DNA of 17,372 nt from Phocaeicola sp. (GTDB taxonomy: Bacteria; Bacteroidota; Bacteroidia; Bacteroidales; Bacteroidaceae): positions 1-17,372 of the forward strand of contig JAHHQV010000058.1 in NCBI GenBank assembly GCA_020026175.1, read 5' to 3'. The notes beneath the pieces are model-generated. The model searched no databases and had not been told where the DNA came from. It saw only the letters and a list, made by a program, of their open reading frames with translations. The translations under genes were made by a program, and so were the position numbers. Below, piece after piece: positions 7,598-15,105 of this stretch; within the stretch, counting starts at the first letter, position 1, and each line of letters opens with the position of its first letter.

Positions 7598-8374
7598 ATG
7601 ATAAAAGCAGTATTCTTTGATATTGACGGTACTCTGGTGTCTTTCAAGACACATACGATACCAACATCTACACATAAGGCTCTCAGTAAATTAAAAGAAA
7701 AAGGCATTAAGGTGTTTATCGCTACAGGCCGACCACAAATCCTATTAAACAATCTGGAGAAAACATTTTTCGACGGATTTATCATAATGAATGGCGCCCA
7801 TTGTTATACGCATGACGGAAAAGACATCTACAAAGAAATTATACCTAAAGACGATATACACCGAATCATCGAATATACAAAAACAAACAACTATCCTTTT
7901 GTGTTTGTACACGACAATGAATGGTTTATAACCAGAATAAATGAAGATGTAGACGAAATATGCAAACTGATAGAAATTCCTGCCCCACCCGTAAAGGATG
8001 CAGAAGAAGCCCTAGACAAAGATATTATGCAAATAATGGGCTATTTCCCTACCAAGGCAGATGAAGAAGTTTTTGGAAAAATACTGACTCATTGCGAAGA
8101 GATGAGATGGCACCCTCTTTTCACAGATATAGTGAATAAGAACACAAGCAAGAGCAAAGGCATAGACAAAGTATTAGATTATTTTGGTATCAAGCTTGAT
8201 GAAACTATGGCCTTTGGGGATGGAGGTAATGATATACCGATGCTTAAACATGTAAATATAGGTATAGCAATGGGAAATGCTTCAAACAATGTAAAAGCTG
8301 CTGCAAACTATGTTACAGATACTGTAGACAACGACGGGGTAATAAAAGCTTTGGAACATTTCAATATCATATAA
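7598..8374 (+). CDS. HAD-superfamily (Cof-type, class IIB) phosphatase
   Basis: This 258-residue cytoplasmic hydrolase carries all four HAD motifs. Motif I is FFDIDGT with nucleophile Asp8 and Asp10. Motif II is ATGRP (42-46). The motif III lysine is in the SKSKGID segment (Lys187). Motif IV is GDGGND (207-212), followed by the Cof-type GIAMGNAS stretch. The central C2-type cap (about 80-180) marks subclass IIB, whose members dephosphorylate sugar phosphates, pyridoxal phosphate or similar small metabolites. The exact substrate cannot be inferred. It is a single gene, divergent from the XRE/cupin regulator across 174 bases and closed by its own terminator. Confidence 0.9.
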   Translation: MIKAVFFDIDGTLVSFKTHTIPTSTHKALSKLKEKGIKVFIATGRPQILLNNLEKTFFDGFIIMNGAHCYTHDGKDIYKEIIPKDDIHRIIEYTKTNNYPFVFVHDNEWFITRINEDVDEICKLIEIPAPPVKDAEEALDKDIMQIMGYFPTKADEEVFGKILTHCEEMRWHPLFTDIVNKNTSKSKGIDKVLDYFGIKLDETMAFGDGGNDIPMLKHVNIGIAMGNASNNVKAAANYVTDTVDNDGVIKALEHFNII

Positions 8375-8381
8375 CAAGAAT

Positions 8382-8422
8382 AAAAAAAAAGACAAACCGT
8401 ATAATTACGATTTGTCTTTTTT
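8382..8422. terminator. Bidirectional terminator between the HAD gene and tRNA-Leu
   Basis: GACAAA (8391-8396) pairs with TTTGTC (8411-8416). An inner CGTA/TACG stem continues after one mismatch, with loop TAAT. The stem is flanked by nine A on the left and six T on the right, so it can serve the HAD gene rightward and the tRNA pair leftward. Confidence 0.8.
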
Positions 8423-8424
8423 CG

Positions 8425-8509
8425 TACTCGAAGCGGGACTTGAACCCGCACAGCTGCAATAGCCAAGGGATTTTAAGTCCCTCGTGTCTACCGATTCCAC
8501 CATTCGAGC
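8425..8509 (-). tRNA. tRNA-Leu (UAA)
   Basis: An 85-base cloverleaf. The acceptor arm GCTCGAA (5' end at 8509) pairs with TTCGAGT. The D-arm segment is TGGTGGAATCGGTAGACA. The anticodon stem AGGGA/TCCCT encloses loop CTTAAAA, giving anticodon TAA. The long variable arm is expected for leucine, and the T-arm GCGGGTTCAAGTCCCGC is intact. The 3' CCA is not encoded. It lies 18 bases downstream of tRNA-Gly on the same strand and is likely co-transcribed. Confidence 0.96.
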
Positions 8510-8527
8510 AGCCTTTCAAAGAAAAAG

Positions 8528-8600
8528 AGCGGAAAACGAGACTCGAACTCGCGACCCTAACCTTGGCAAGGTTATGCTCTACCAACTGAGCTATTTCCGC
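8528..8600 (-). tRNA. tRNA-Gly (GCC)
   Basis: A 73-base cloverleaf with acceptor GCGGAAA (5' end at 8600) pairing with TTTCCGC. The D-arm is TAGCTCAGTTGGTAGAGC. The anticodon loop TTGCCAA is closed by TAACC/GGTTA, giving anticodon GCC. The T-arm is GCGAGTTCGAGTCTCGT. The 3' CCA is not encoded. It is the first gene of a two-tRNA unit. Confidence 0.97.
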
Positions 8601-8604
8601 GTTT

Positions 8605-8655
8605 ACGGGTGCAAATGTATGGAGTTTTTACATAACTTCCAAACATTTCACCCGT
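8605..8655. repeat. 51-base imperfect palindrome over the tRNA promoter
   Basis: Left arm ACGGGTGCAAATGT (8605-8618) is complementary to right arm ACATTTCACCCGT (8643-8655) with a single bulged C. Inner segments GGAGTT (from 8621) and AACTTCC (to 8640) extend the pairing with one more bulge. The -7 and part of the -33 element of the tRNA promoter lie in the arms. A T-rich run follows on the plus side only. Confidence 0.7.
8612..8643 (-). promoter_or_regulatory. Consensus promoter of the tRNA-Gly / tRNA-Leu unit
   Basis: On the minus strand, TTTG (8643-8640), a 20-base spacer and TACATTTG (8619-8612) match the Bacteroidetes consensus at both elements. The start point would be near 8605, a few bases before the mature 5' end at 8600. 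Confidence 0.8.
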
Positions 8656-8665
8656 TTTTATCTTT

Positions 8666-8700
8666 AAAAAATCGTTTTTATCTTCCTAAAAGCGATTTTT
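8666..8700 (-). terminator. Weak terminator-like hairpin at the end of argH
   Basis: In the minus transcript, AAAAATCG (from 8700-8693) pairs with CGATTTTT (8674-8667) followed by one more T. The stem is A/T-dominated and its loop includes the argH stop codon, so efficiency is doubtful. Confidence 0.35.
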
Positions 8701-10018
8701 CGGCATTTTCAACCACTTTAAAATCAAATCCGGATACTACATTATCCATTAGTTCCACAATTTTGTCATTACACAAATTGCCGATACTTCCTTCGTGAGT
8801 ATGACATACTTCCTTATTATGAGTAAAATTTCCAGCTTCAATGTCAAGTCCCACCTTTTTGTAGGCATCTCTGAAAGGCATACCTTCTGATGTAAGACGG
8901 TTCACTTCCTCCACACTGAATATATATAGATATTTGTCATCATCAAGAATATGTTCGTTCACATAAATCTTGTCCATTATATATGTAGCCATCCGCAGAC
9001 AGTCTTTCAGTTCAGAGAATGACGGCAGAAACACTTCCTTTATAATCTGCAAGTCTCGGAAATATCCTGAAGGAAGATTATTCATCATCATCATGATTTG
9101 CTGAGGAAGAGATTGGATTTTATTACATTTTGCACGAGTCAACTCAAATACATCAGGATTTTTCTTATGAGGCATTATACTGGAGCCTGTTGTACATTCA
9201 TCAGGAAGTTTTACAAAGCCAAAATTCTGGCTACTGAACATACAAGCATCAAATGCCAATTTCGACAATGTTCCTGCTATAGAAGCCAAGGCAAAAGCAA
9301 CATTACGTTCCATCTTACCACGTCCCATCTGAGCATAAACCACATTATAGTTCATCGAATCAAATCCCAAAAGGCGTGTGGTCATCTCCCTATTGAGCGG
9401 AAACGAAGAACCATATCCTGCAGCAGAACCTAAAGGATTCCTGTTACACATCTTATATGCTGCCTGCAAAAACATCATATCATCAACAAGGCTTTCAGCA
9501 TAAGCACCAAACCATAGTCCAAACGATGAAGGCATAGCTATCTGTAAGTGGGTATATCCTGGCATAAGCACATTCTTATACTTGTCACTTTGTGCAATCA
9601 GCACCTTAAACAAGTCTTCTACAGCTTCTGCCAATTCTTTTATCTGAGTACGTGTAAACAATTTGAGGTCTACAAGCACCTGATCGTTTCTTGAACGTCC
9701 GCTATGGATTTTCTTGCCCACATCACCCAAGCGACGTGTAAGCATCAGTTCTACCTGAGAGTGTATATCTTCCATTCCGTCCTCTATGACAAATTCTCCC
9801 TTTTCGGCAGAAACATATATATTTTTCAACTCCTCAAGCAAGACAGCCAACTCTTCCGGAGCAAGCAGTCCGATACTTTCCAGCATAGTAATATGGGCCA
9901 TAGAACCAAGCACATCGTGCTTTGCCAGATAAAGGTCCATTTCACGGTCATGTCCCACTGTAAAGCGGTCTATTTCAGCATTAACCTGAACATTTTTTTC
10001 CCAAAGTTTCTGAGCCAT
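8678..10018 (-). CDS. argH: Argininosuccinate lyase
   Basis: This 446-residue cytosolic enzyme splits argininosuccinate into arginine and fumarate, the last step of arginine synthesis. It belongs to the fumarase/aspartase superfamily. HSGRSRNDQ (105-113) and GYTHLQ (154-159, with the catalytic-region histidine) are both present. The signature loop GSSIMPHKKNPD (278-289) carries the catalytic serine. Length fits the family. The ATG at 10018 gives the usual N-terminus, and the gene starts 25 bases after the SRPBCC gene, so the two are probably one transcript. No other arg gene is in the window. Confidence 0.97.
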   Translation of the reverse strand: MAQKLWEKNVQVNAEIDRFTVGHDREMDLYLAKHDVLGSMAHITMLESIGLLAPEELAVLLEELKNIYVSAEKGEFVIEDGMEDIHSQVELMLTRRLGDVGKKIHSGRSRNDQVLVDLKLFTRTQIKELAEAVEDLFKVLIAQSDKYKNVLMPGYTHLQIAMPSSFGLWFGAYAESLVDDMMFLQAAYKMCNRNPLGSAAGYGSSFPLNREMTTRLLGFDSMNYNVVYAQMGRGKMERNVAFALASIAGTLSKLAFDACMFSSQNFGFVKLPDECTTGSSIMPHKKNPDVFELTRAKCNKIQSLPQQIMMMMNNLPSGYFRDLQIIKEVFLPSFSELKDCLRMATYIMDKIYVNEHILDDDKYLYIFSVEEVNRLTSEGMPFRDAYKKVGLDIEAGNFTHNKEVCHTHEGSIGNLCNDKIVELMDNVVSGFDFKVVENAEKSLLGR

Positions 10019-10043
10019 ATCTCGTTCGTTTTATTTTAATTTA

Positions 10044-10475
10044 TCAATAAGGTATCATAGAGAGCATATCGGCTATTTTCTCCACTCCTTCACTTAGTGG
10101 TTTCGATACCATAGCCTTCATAAACATATTCACCTCCGAACGTATAGTTACCTTTAATTTTGCCTCTGTTTCCGACACTGGAAGAATCTGTATCCAAAGG
10201 TTCAAAGGGATAGGCGACTTATCACCTTCAAATTTTATACATTTCATAGGTTCACGTTCTATAATACGGAGTGTAAGACTAATTCCCTGAACTTTCAGTG
10301 TAAGCGAATCCCTATCAAAAGACATATCTTCCAGTTTCCCTTCAAGTTTGTCTTTCACCATATCAAGACGCTCACGGACTGACTCAAGGTTATTCAAGTC
10401 AGACAATTTATTATACACTCGTTCCTGGCTATAAGGAACGAATTTCACAGAACTTTCGTATTGCAATGTTGCCAT
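10044..10475 (-). CDS. SRPBCC (START/polyketide-cyclase-like) fold protein
   Basis: This 143-residue soluble protein probably has the helix-grip SRPBCC fold. It has an N-terminal strand (YESSVKFVPYSQERVYNKLSD), amphipathic strands in the middle (LTLKVQGISLTLRIIEREP, then NLWIQILPV) and a long C-terminal helix (LSEGVEKIADMLSMI). Such proteins bind hydrophobic ligands in a central cavity. No catalytic residues can be assigned and the ligand is unknown. It sits between pyrE and argH, 116 bases after pyrE with a hairpin between, and 25 bases before argH. There is no signal peptide. Confidence 0.75.
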   Translation of the reverse strand: MATLQYESSVKFVPYSQERVYNKLSDLNNLESVRERLDMVKDKLEGKLEDMSFDRDSLTLKVQGISLTLRIIEREPMKCIKFEGDKSPIPLNLWIQILPVSETEAKLKVTIRSEVNMFMKAMVSKPLSEGVEKIADMLSMIPY

Positions 10476-10489
10476 ATATGTTTGTATGA

Positions 10490-10566
10490 TTATAAAAAAG
10501 AAACACGGATTTTACCGTATGACACGATTCCATTCAAAAGAACCGTGAGACCAGTAGAATCCGTGT
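10490..10566 (-). terminator. Structured hairpin with T-rich tail between pyrE and the SRPBCC gene
   Basis: Outer arms ACACGGATT (10503-10511) and AATCCGTGT (10558-10566) are perfect over 9 bp. After one mismatch in the minus-strand RNA the stem continues with TAC/GTA (10513-10515, 10555-10557 region). Across an internal loop of 6-7 bases, an inner stem pairs CACGATTC (10523-10530) with GAACCGTG (10540-10547), closing a 9-base loop. In the transcript direction it is followed by TTTCTTTTTT. This fits an intrinsic terminator or attenuator that lowers read-through from pyrE. Confidence 0.72.
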
Positions 10567-10591
10567 CTTCAATTATTAAATATTAATTCAA

Positions 10592-11227
10592 TCATTTTCC
10601 TGTCCAATGAGAAGGATCTTCTCTCCAAGACTGAAGTACAGGTATATCTTCTTCTTTGATATAATCTGTTTTCAAAGCTGCCTCAAGAACAGAATTGTAG
10701 TTAGTCAAAGTAATAAGCTCAACATTTGCATTCTTAAATGCTTCCTTAGCCACATCAAATCCATAAGTAAATGACGCTACCATACCTATAACTTCGCAAC
10801 CGTCACGACGGATAGCCTCAACAGCCTTCAAACTGCTGCCACCAGTAGAAATCAAGTCTTCTACCACTACCACTTTCATGCCTGGACGCAATTCACCTTC
10901 TATAAGGTTTTCCAAACCATGATCTTTCGGACTAGAACGGACATATACAAAAGGCAAGTTAAGTTCTTCTGCAACCAAGGCACCCTGAGCGATAGCTCCT
11001 GTTGCCACACCTGCAATGGCATCAACTTCACCGAATTTTTCAAGAATAACACGACAAAGCTCCAACTTCACGAAGTTACGTAGAGCAGGATAAGACAAAG
11101 TCTTGCGGTTGTCGCAATAAATAGGAGATTTCCAACCTGAAGCCCAAGTAAATGGGTTAGCTGGCTGAATTTTAATAGCTTTAACTTTCAACAATTTTTC
11201 TGCGAATAATCTTTCCAAAGCTTTCAT
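10592..11227 (-). CDS. pyrE: Orotate phosphoribosyltransferase
   Basis: This 211-residue cytosolic enzyme joins orotate to PRPP to give orotidine monophosphate in pyrimidine synthesis. The catalytic loop SSPKDHG (98-104) carries Lys101 and His103. The PRPP-binding motif VVVVEDLISTGGSS (119-132) is intact. The N-terminal segment FTWASGWKSPIYCDNR (26-41) is typical of PyrE. Length matches the family. It has its own likely promoter upstream and a terminator-like hairpin downstream, so it may be expressed partly independently of the SRPBCC and argH genes. Confidence 0.97.
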   Translation of the reverse strand: MKALERLFAEKLLKVKAIKIQPANPFTWASGWKSPIYCDNRKTLSYPALRNFVKLELCRVILEKFGEVDAIAGVATGAIAQGALVAEELNLPFVYVRSSPKDHGLENLIEGELRPGMKVVVVEDLISTGGSSLKAVEAIRRDGCEVIGMVASFTYGFDVAKEAFKNANVELITLTNYNSVLEAALKTDYIKEEDIPVLQSWREDPSHWTGK

Positions 11228-11256
11228 AATTTTCTAATATCTGATAAACGTTTGTG

Positions 11257-11287
11257 CAAAAATATAGAAATACATTTGTATTTTAAA
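11257..11287 (-). promoter_or_regulatory. Probable promoter of pyrE
   Basis: On the minus strand, TATTTTTG (11264-11257) matches the -7 consensus. A TTTA at 11287-11284, 19 bases upstream, is a weak -33. A 16-base palindrome with AAATAC/GTATTT arms (11268-11283) fills the spacer and could be an operator or chance in AT-rich DNA. Confidence 0.45.
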
Positions 11288-11404
11288 ATTTATATGCGTT
11301 ATTTTTGCTAAAAACAACAGCAATAAATCATTTGTACTACATATTAACATTACAGTACCAAATTCCTTCACATAGTTTTACGACAAAATTCAAAAAAATA
11401 ATTT

Positions 11405-12991
11405 CTATTTATACTGTTCCAGATTCTGCTCTATTTCAAACGGGATTCTTACAGAGACTCCCTGCTTGGCCATATTTATAATATTAGGATATATCCTTGT
11501 CTTAAAAGACTCCCAGTTGCGGTTTTCCATTTCCGTCCATCCCGCTTCGGCCAAGGCAAAGCCTCGTGGAAATGCCATATACGTAGCCCTGTTTATATCT
11601 CTTATAGCCTCACCCCAAAGAGTTGCCATAACTCCCCTCACATGAGCCTGTTCTTGCTTAGCCTTGCCATATCCCGGGTCAAACTTATAGCATGTTTCAA
11701 GTGTTGTCATCGGCATACCCCAGTTGTCAAATTCAGGGAAATCACCTTTATACTGCGGATAATCGAAATAAGCATACTCTCCAGGTGCCATCACAATATC
11801 ATTGCCATGCAGTCTTGTAAGCTCCATACATTTAGGAGTAAGTCCGGCACGCCATGACACAAGGGTAACGTCTTTCGGATAAGGGAATAAATATTCATTT
11901 GCAGGCATATATATATTATCCAATTCACACCATAATATTGTTTTTTTACCATGTTTCTTCACACTGGCAAACACATTGTCGAAGAAAGGTATCATCAATT
12001 GTGAAGGACTGTCATAGCCCGATTTCTTCATCAGTTCTTTACATTCAGGACATTTACCCCAGTTAGCTTCCACCACAGCTTCGTCGCCACCCAAATGAAT
12101 GTATTCAGAAGGGAATACTTCTGCCACTTCTTTTATCACATTATCTATCACAGAATACACCTTGTCTACAGAAGCACACAACATCATGTTCACTGTCTTG
12201 CCTACTTCTATAGACACAGTATCCATATGCGAGCATTTAAATTCGGGAAATACTGAAAGAATTGCACTGGTATGCCCTGGTATATCTATCTCAGGAATAA
12301 CCTCTACATTATATTTTTCAGCAAACTCTATTATCTCTTTAAGGTCATCCTTTGTATAATGTTCCTTGCTTGCCAGACCTGGATATTCGTCGATATATAT
12401 CCTCCATCCCTGGTCGTCTGTCAGATGCAGTTGAAGGACATTATATTTAAACTGCGCCATTTTTTCAATAAAGAACTTCACGCTTTCCACAGGAAGGAAA
12501 TGGCGTGCCGGGTCAAGCATCATTGCCCTATAGCCAAAACGAGGCTTGTCATCTATATGAATTTCGCGTATCTGTTTGTTATGAGTCATTACAACATCAC
12601 CCATCATAATCTGGTCAAGAGTAATCACTCCATAAAGCACCGCACCTTTGGTCTTACCCTTTATTACTATACCTTTGTTATCTATATCAACAGAATATTG
12701 TTCCTTGTCTTGAAACGAATCGTCTATCTCAAGTCTGATTTTCGATTTTCCCGACTCAGACAAAGCCAGTTTCATTCCCATTCTTGACTGTATTGCTTTT
12801 TGAAGATTTTCTGCAGCAAAAAGCAGTCCTTCCGAACAATATGAAATGGAAATCTTCTCATCCATCCCGAACACACGGCCCTTGCCATCACTTATTTCAT
12901 TTGGCATCGGCATTAAAGCCGATCTGTTGTCTTGCGACATAACATTCAAGTTAAGCAACATTAGAAATGCCACTATCAAAAAATTTTTCAT
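11405..12991 (-). CDS. Secreted GH20 beta-N-acetylhexosaminidase
   Basis: This 528-residue exported glycosidase has a signal peptide (about 1-19, MKNFLIVAFLMLLNLNVMS). A GH20b-type N-terminal domain runs from about 22 to 145. The GH20 TIM barrel begins near RFGYRAMMLDPARHF (151-165). Catalytic landmarks are LHLTDDQGWR (188-197), PEIDIPGH (233-240) and HLGGDE (299-304). Asp303 and Glu304 are the Asp/Glu pair that positions the N-acetyl group and protonates the glycosidic bond. Such enzymes remove terminal GlcNAc or GalNAc from host glycans, chitin oligomers or wall fragments. No C-terminal binding module is present and there is no lipobox, so it is likely periplasmic. It lies between comF and pyrE with no SusC/D pair. 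Confidence 0.93.
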   Translation of the reverse strand: MKNFLIVAFLMLLNLNVMSQDNRSALMPMPNEISDGKGRVFGMDEKISISYCSEGLLFAAENLQKAIQSRMGMKLALSESGKSKIRLEIDDSFQDKEQYSVDIDNKGIVIKGKTKGAVLYGVITLDQIMMGDVVMTHNKQIREIHIDDKPRFGYRAMMLDPARHFLPVESVKFFIEKMAQFKYNVLQLHLTDDQGWRIYIDEYPGLASKEHYTKDDLKEIIEFAEKYNVEVIPEIDIPGHTSAILSVFPEFKCSHMDTVSIEVGKTVNMMLCASVDKVYSVIDNVIKEVAEVFPSEYIHLGGDEAVVEANWGKCPECKELMKKSGYDSPSQLMIPFFDNVFASVKKHGKKTILWCELDNIYMPANEYLFPYPKDVTLVSWRAGLTPKCMELTRLHGNDIVMAPGEYAYFDYPQYKGDFPEFDNWGMPMTTLETCYKFDPGYGKAKQEQAHVRGVMATLWGEAIRDINRATYMAFPRGFALAEAGWTEMENRNWESFKTRIYPNIINMAKQGVSVRIPFEIEQNLEQYK

Positions 12992-13085
12992 ATGTTTATA
13001 AATTTAATAATTAAGCACTTATTTAATCAATCTAGTTATTTCAAAAAAAACAATTCACAACGAATTTCCAGACACAATACAGTAA

Positions 13086-13775
13086 CTACTTGGCCCAGGC
13101 CAAAGTTACCACACTTATCCTTATTCTCTTCACATCCTTCAAGACATCAATACAAGAAGAAATTGTAGCACCTGTAGTAAGGACATCATCTATCACAAGC
13201 ACATGCTTCCCTTCAAGACACGCACTATTAGCAGTAAGTGCAAAAAGTCCTTCAACATTACTCAATCTTTCAAACCCAGATTTTCGAGTCTGCGTAGCAT
13301 TGTTATGTGTCCTTATTACAGCTTCTGCAGCTAGAGGAATACCAGTTATGTCCGAAATTCCTACTGCCAACTGTTCCGACTGATTATAGCCTCTTTTCTT
13401 CAATCTTTCTTTATGAAGAGGTATGGGCAAAACATAGTCTATACCATTAAAGAAACCAGAGTCTATCATCTCAACAGCCATTATCCTTCCCATAGTACGA
13501 CATAGTTTCTTCCTCTTATAGTACTTCATACCATGCAACACACCTGCCATACTTCCACCTTTGGAATAATAGAATAAAGAAGCCGCTCTTTCTATCGGAA
13601 ATATACCCCAGAACATACGCTCTATTTCATTTCCCTTTGAATTCAGCAAACCGGTATATGGCAAACCCGACAAACAATCAAGGCATACTCCATCCTCTTC
13701 AGACGCAAGAATCTTTCCGCAACAAATACACTGTCTCGGAAAAAAGAAGTCCTTTATGTCGTCCAGCAAGCTCAT
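13086..13775 (-). CDS. ComF-family phosphoribosyltransferase-like protein
   Basis: This 229-residue soluble protein has an N-terminal four-cysteine zinc-finger pattern (Cys16, Cys19, Cys31, Cys34). It also has the ComF middle motif PIPLHKERLKKRGYNQSEQLA and a C-terminal PRPP-type loop VIDDVLTTGAT (194-204). ComF homologues support DNA uptake in naturally competent bacteria and recombination or other PRPP-related functions elsewhere. Its precise biochemical role is not settled. The start ATG overlaps the recX stop by one base (TGATG), so translation is probably coupled. With recX it makes a recombination-themed pair. Confidence 0.92.
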   Translation of the reverse strand: MSLLDDIKDFFFPRQCICCGKILASEEDGVCLDCLSGLPYTGLLNSKGNEIERMFWGIFPIERAASLFYYSKGGSMAGVLHGMKYYKRKKLCRTMGRIMAVEMIDSGFFNGIDYVLPIPLHKERLKKRGYNQSEQLAVGISDITGIPLAAEAVIRTHNNATQTRKSGFERLSNVEGLFALTANSACLEGKHVLVIDDVLTTGATISSCIDVLKDVKRIRISVVTLAWAK

Positions 13776-14236
13776 CAGAAGTCACCATTTACATGCCTCA
13801 ATATCTCCTGCATCGTAAATCCACGACCTGCTGCAAACCTTATCAGCTTACAATTCTTTTCATAGTCCGAAGGCGCCTTCACACTCTTTGATTTCTGCTG
13901 TATAAGGTTATGCAATATGTCATTATACTCTTCATCATCTATTTCGGCAAGACCTTCATTTATTTCTTCAGAAGTAAGTCCTTTCAACTTCAACGACTGC
14001 GAGATTTTAATCCTGCCCCACTGGTTGAAACGATACTTGTCTCTCACAAAAGCCTTGCAATATCTCACATTGTCAAGATATTTATACTTATAAAGATGAG
14101 CCATAACCGAAGCAGTGACCTCTGTAGCAGCCCCCCACCCTCCAAGCTTAGACTCTACATCCGAAGGACATCTTTCTGCCGACGAACAATATATTTCCGC
14201 CTTGTTTCTCAATTCTTTTTCCGTATATTCTTTCAT
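13775..14236 (-). CDS. recX: RecX-family regulator of RecA
   Basis: This 153-residue all-helical cytosolic protein binds RecA filaments and tunes recombination and the SOS response. The RecX signature YLDNVRYCKAFVRDK is followed by FNQWGRIKISQSLKLKGL. Three-helix repeat character continues to a C-terminal RGFTMQEILRHV. Length is usual for the family. The N-terminus includes CSSAERCPSDVESKLGGWG. The start overlaps the prmC stop by four bases (ATGA) and the end overlaps comF by one base, so the three genes form a tight operon. Confidence 0.94.
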   Translation of the reverse strand: MKEYTEKELRNKAEIYCSSAERCPSDVESKLGGWGAATEVTASVMAHLYKYKYLDNVRYCKAFVRDKYRFNQWGRIKISQSLKLKGLTSEEINEGLAEIDDEEYNDILHNLIQQKSKSVKAPSDYEKNCKLIRFAAGRGFTMQEILRHVNGDF

Positions 14237-15075
14237 GGTCGTTCTGCCTTAATCATTCTGTCATTGCCCGACATATCTTTTCTTAATTCCACGTTTACAT
14301 ACCCCATTCTGTGCAGCATTTCTACCGTTTCGAGACCATACAACTGATTTATCTCGAAATACAGTTTACCATTATCACCGAGGAGTCTCAATCCCAGAAA
14401 GGCTATCCTTTCATAAAACACCAATGGCTTATCATCAGGAACAAACAATGCAAGTCCAGGTTCCCAGTCAATAACGTTGGCCTCCATATCCTTCTTCTCG
14501 CTTTCGCCTATATAAGGAGGGTTGCTAACAATGACATCTACCGTCATATCCGGTATATCTTCACCCAATACATCTACTTTCGAAAAAGAAACGTTCACCC
14601 CATTAAGTTCAGAATTTTTTCCTGCCACCAGCAAAGCCTCACCCGATATATCCCATGCACTTACATGTGCATCTTCCATCACCGAAGCCAAGGATATAGA
14701 TATACATCCACTTCCTGTCCCTATATCGAGAATCCTTACCCCCGAAATCCCTTTAAAATCAGATGAAATCCAGTCTATCAGTTCAGCCGTTTCAGGACGT
14801 GGTATAAGTACAGAAGGGGAAACCAAGAAGCTAAAACCATAAAAACCAGTCTCACCGACAATATACTGCAAAGGCTCAAACGATTTGAGGCGGCACAGAA
14901 TATCATCAAGCCTGCGTAAGTTTTCTGATGAAAAATCGCTATCTTTGCCGGCATACAAATCAAGTGCCGACAAATGGAAAACATCTGTAAGCAAAGATTT
15001 GGCCATTGCCGACACTTCAGCATCCGGATAAAACCCGGAAAGCTCTTTTCTTATGTATGTATATATAGGATGCAT
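14233..15075 (-). CDS. prmC: Peptide chain release factor N5-glutamine methyltransferase
   Basis: This 280-residue cytosolic SAM-dependent methyltransferase modifies the GGQ glutamine of RF1 and RF2. The N-terminal helical recognition domain (about 1-85) contains EPLQYIVGETGFYG. SAM motif I is DIGTGSGCI (117-125). The catalytic NPPYIGE motif is at 185-191. The reading frame stays open for 90 codons upstream to 15345, but that part is antisense to ribD and unlike any PrmC. The ATG at 15075 (MHPIYTYIRKEL) gives the expected family length. It is first in the prmC-recX-comF run and diverges from ribD across 30 bases. Confidence 0.95.
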   Translation of the reverse strand: MHPIYTYIRKELSGFYPDAEVSAMAKSLLTDVFHLSALDLYAGKDSDFSSENLRRLDDILCRLKSFEPLQYIVGETGFYGFSFLVSPSVLIPRPETAELIDWISSDFKGISGVRILDIGTGSGCISISLASVMEDAHVSAWDISGEALLVAGKNSELNGVNVSFSKVDVLGEDIPDMTVDVIVSNPPYIGESEKKDMEANVIDWEPGLALFVPDDKPLVFYERIAFLGLRLLGDNGKLYFEINQLYGLETVEMLHRMGYVNVELRKDMSGNDRMIKAERP

Positions 15076-15105
15076 AATGCAAAAATAGAAAAAAAACTCA
15101 ATGAT

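Noticed and set aside
15080..15087. TATTTTTG on the minus strand as a prmC promoter
   Set aside because: It matches the -7 consensus but would place the start at the ATG itself and has no acceptable -33 element; too weak to list.
14974..15105. Upstream extension of ribD
   Set aside because: This part overlaps prmC in antisense and lacks similarity to RibD; the deaminase domain begins right after the ATG at 15106.
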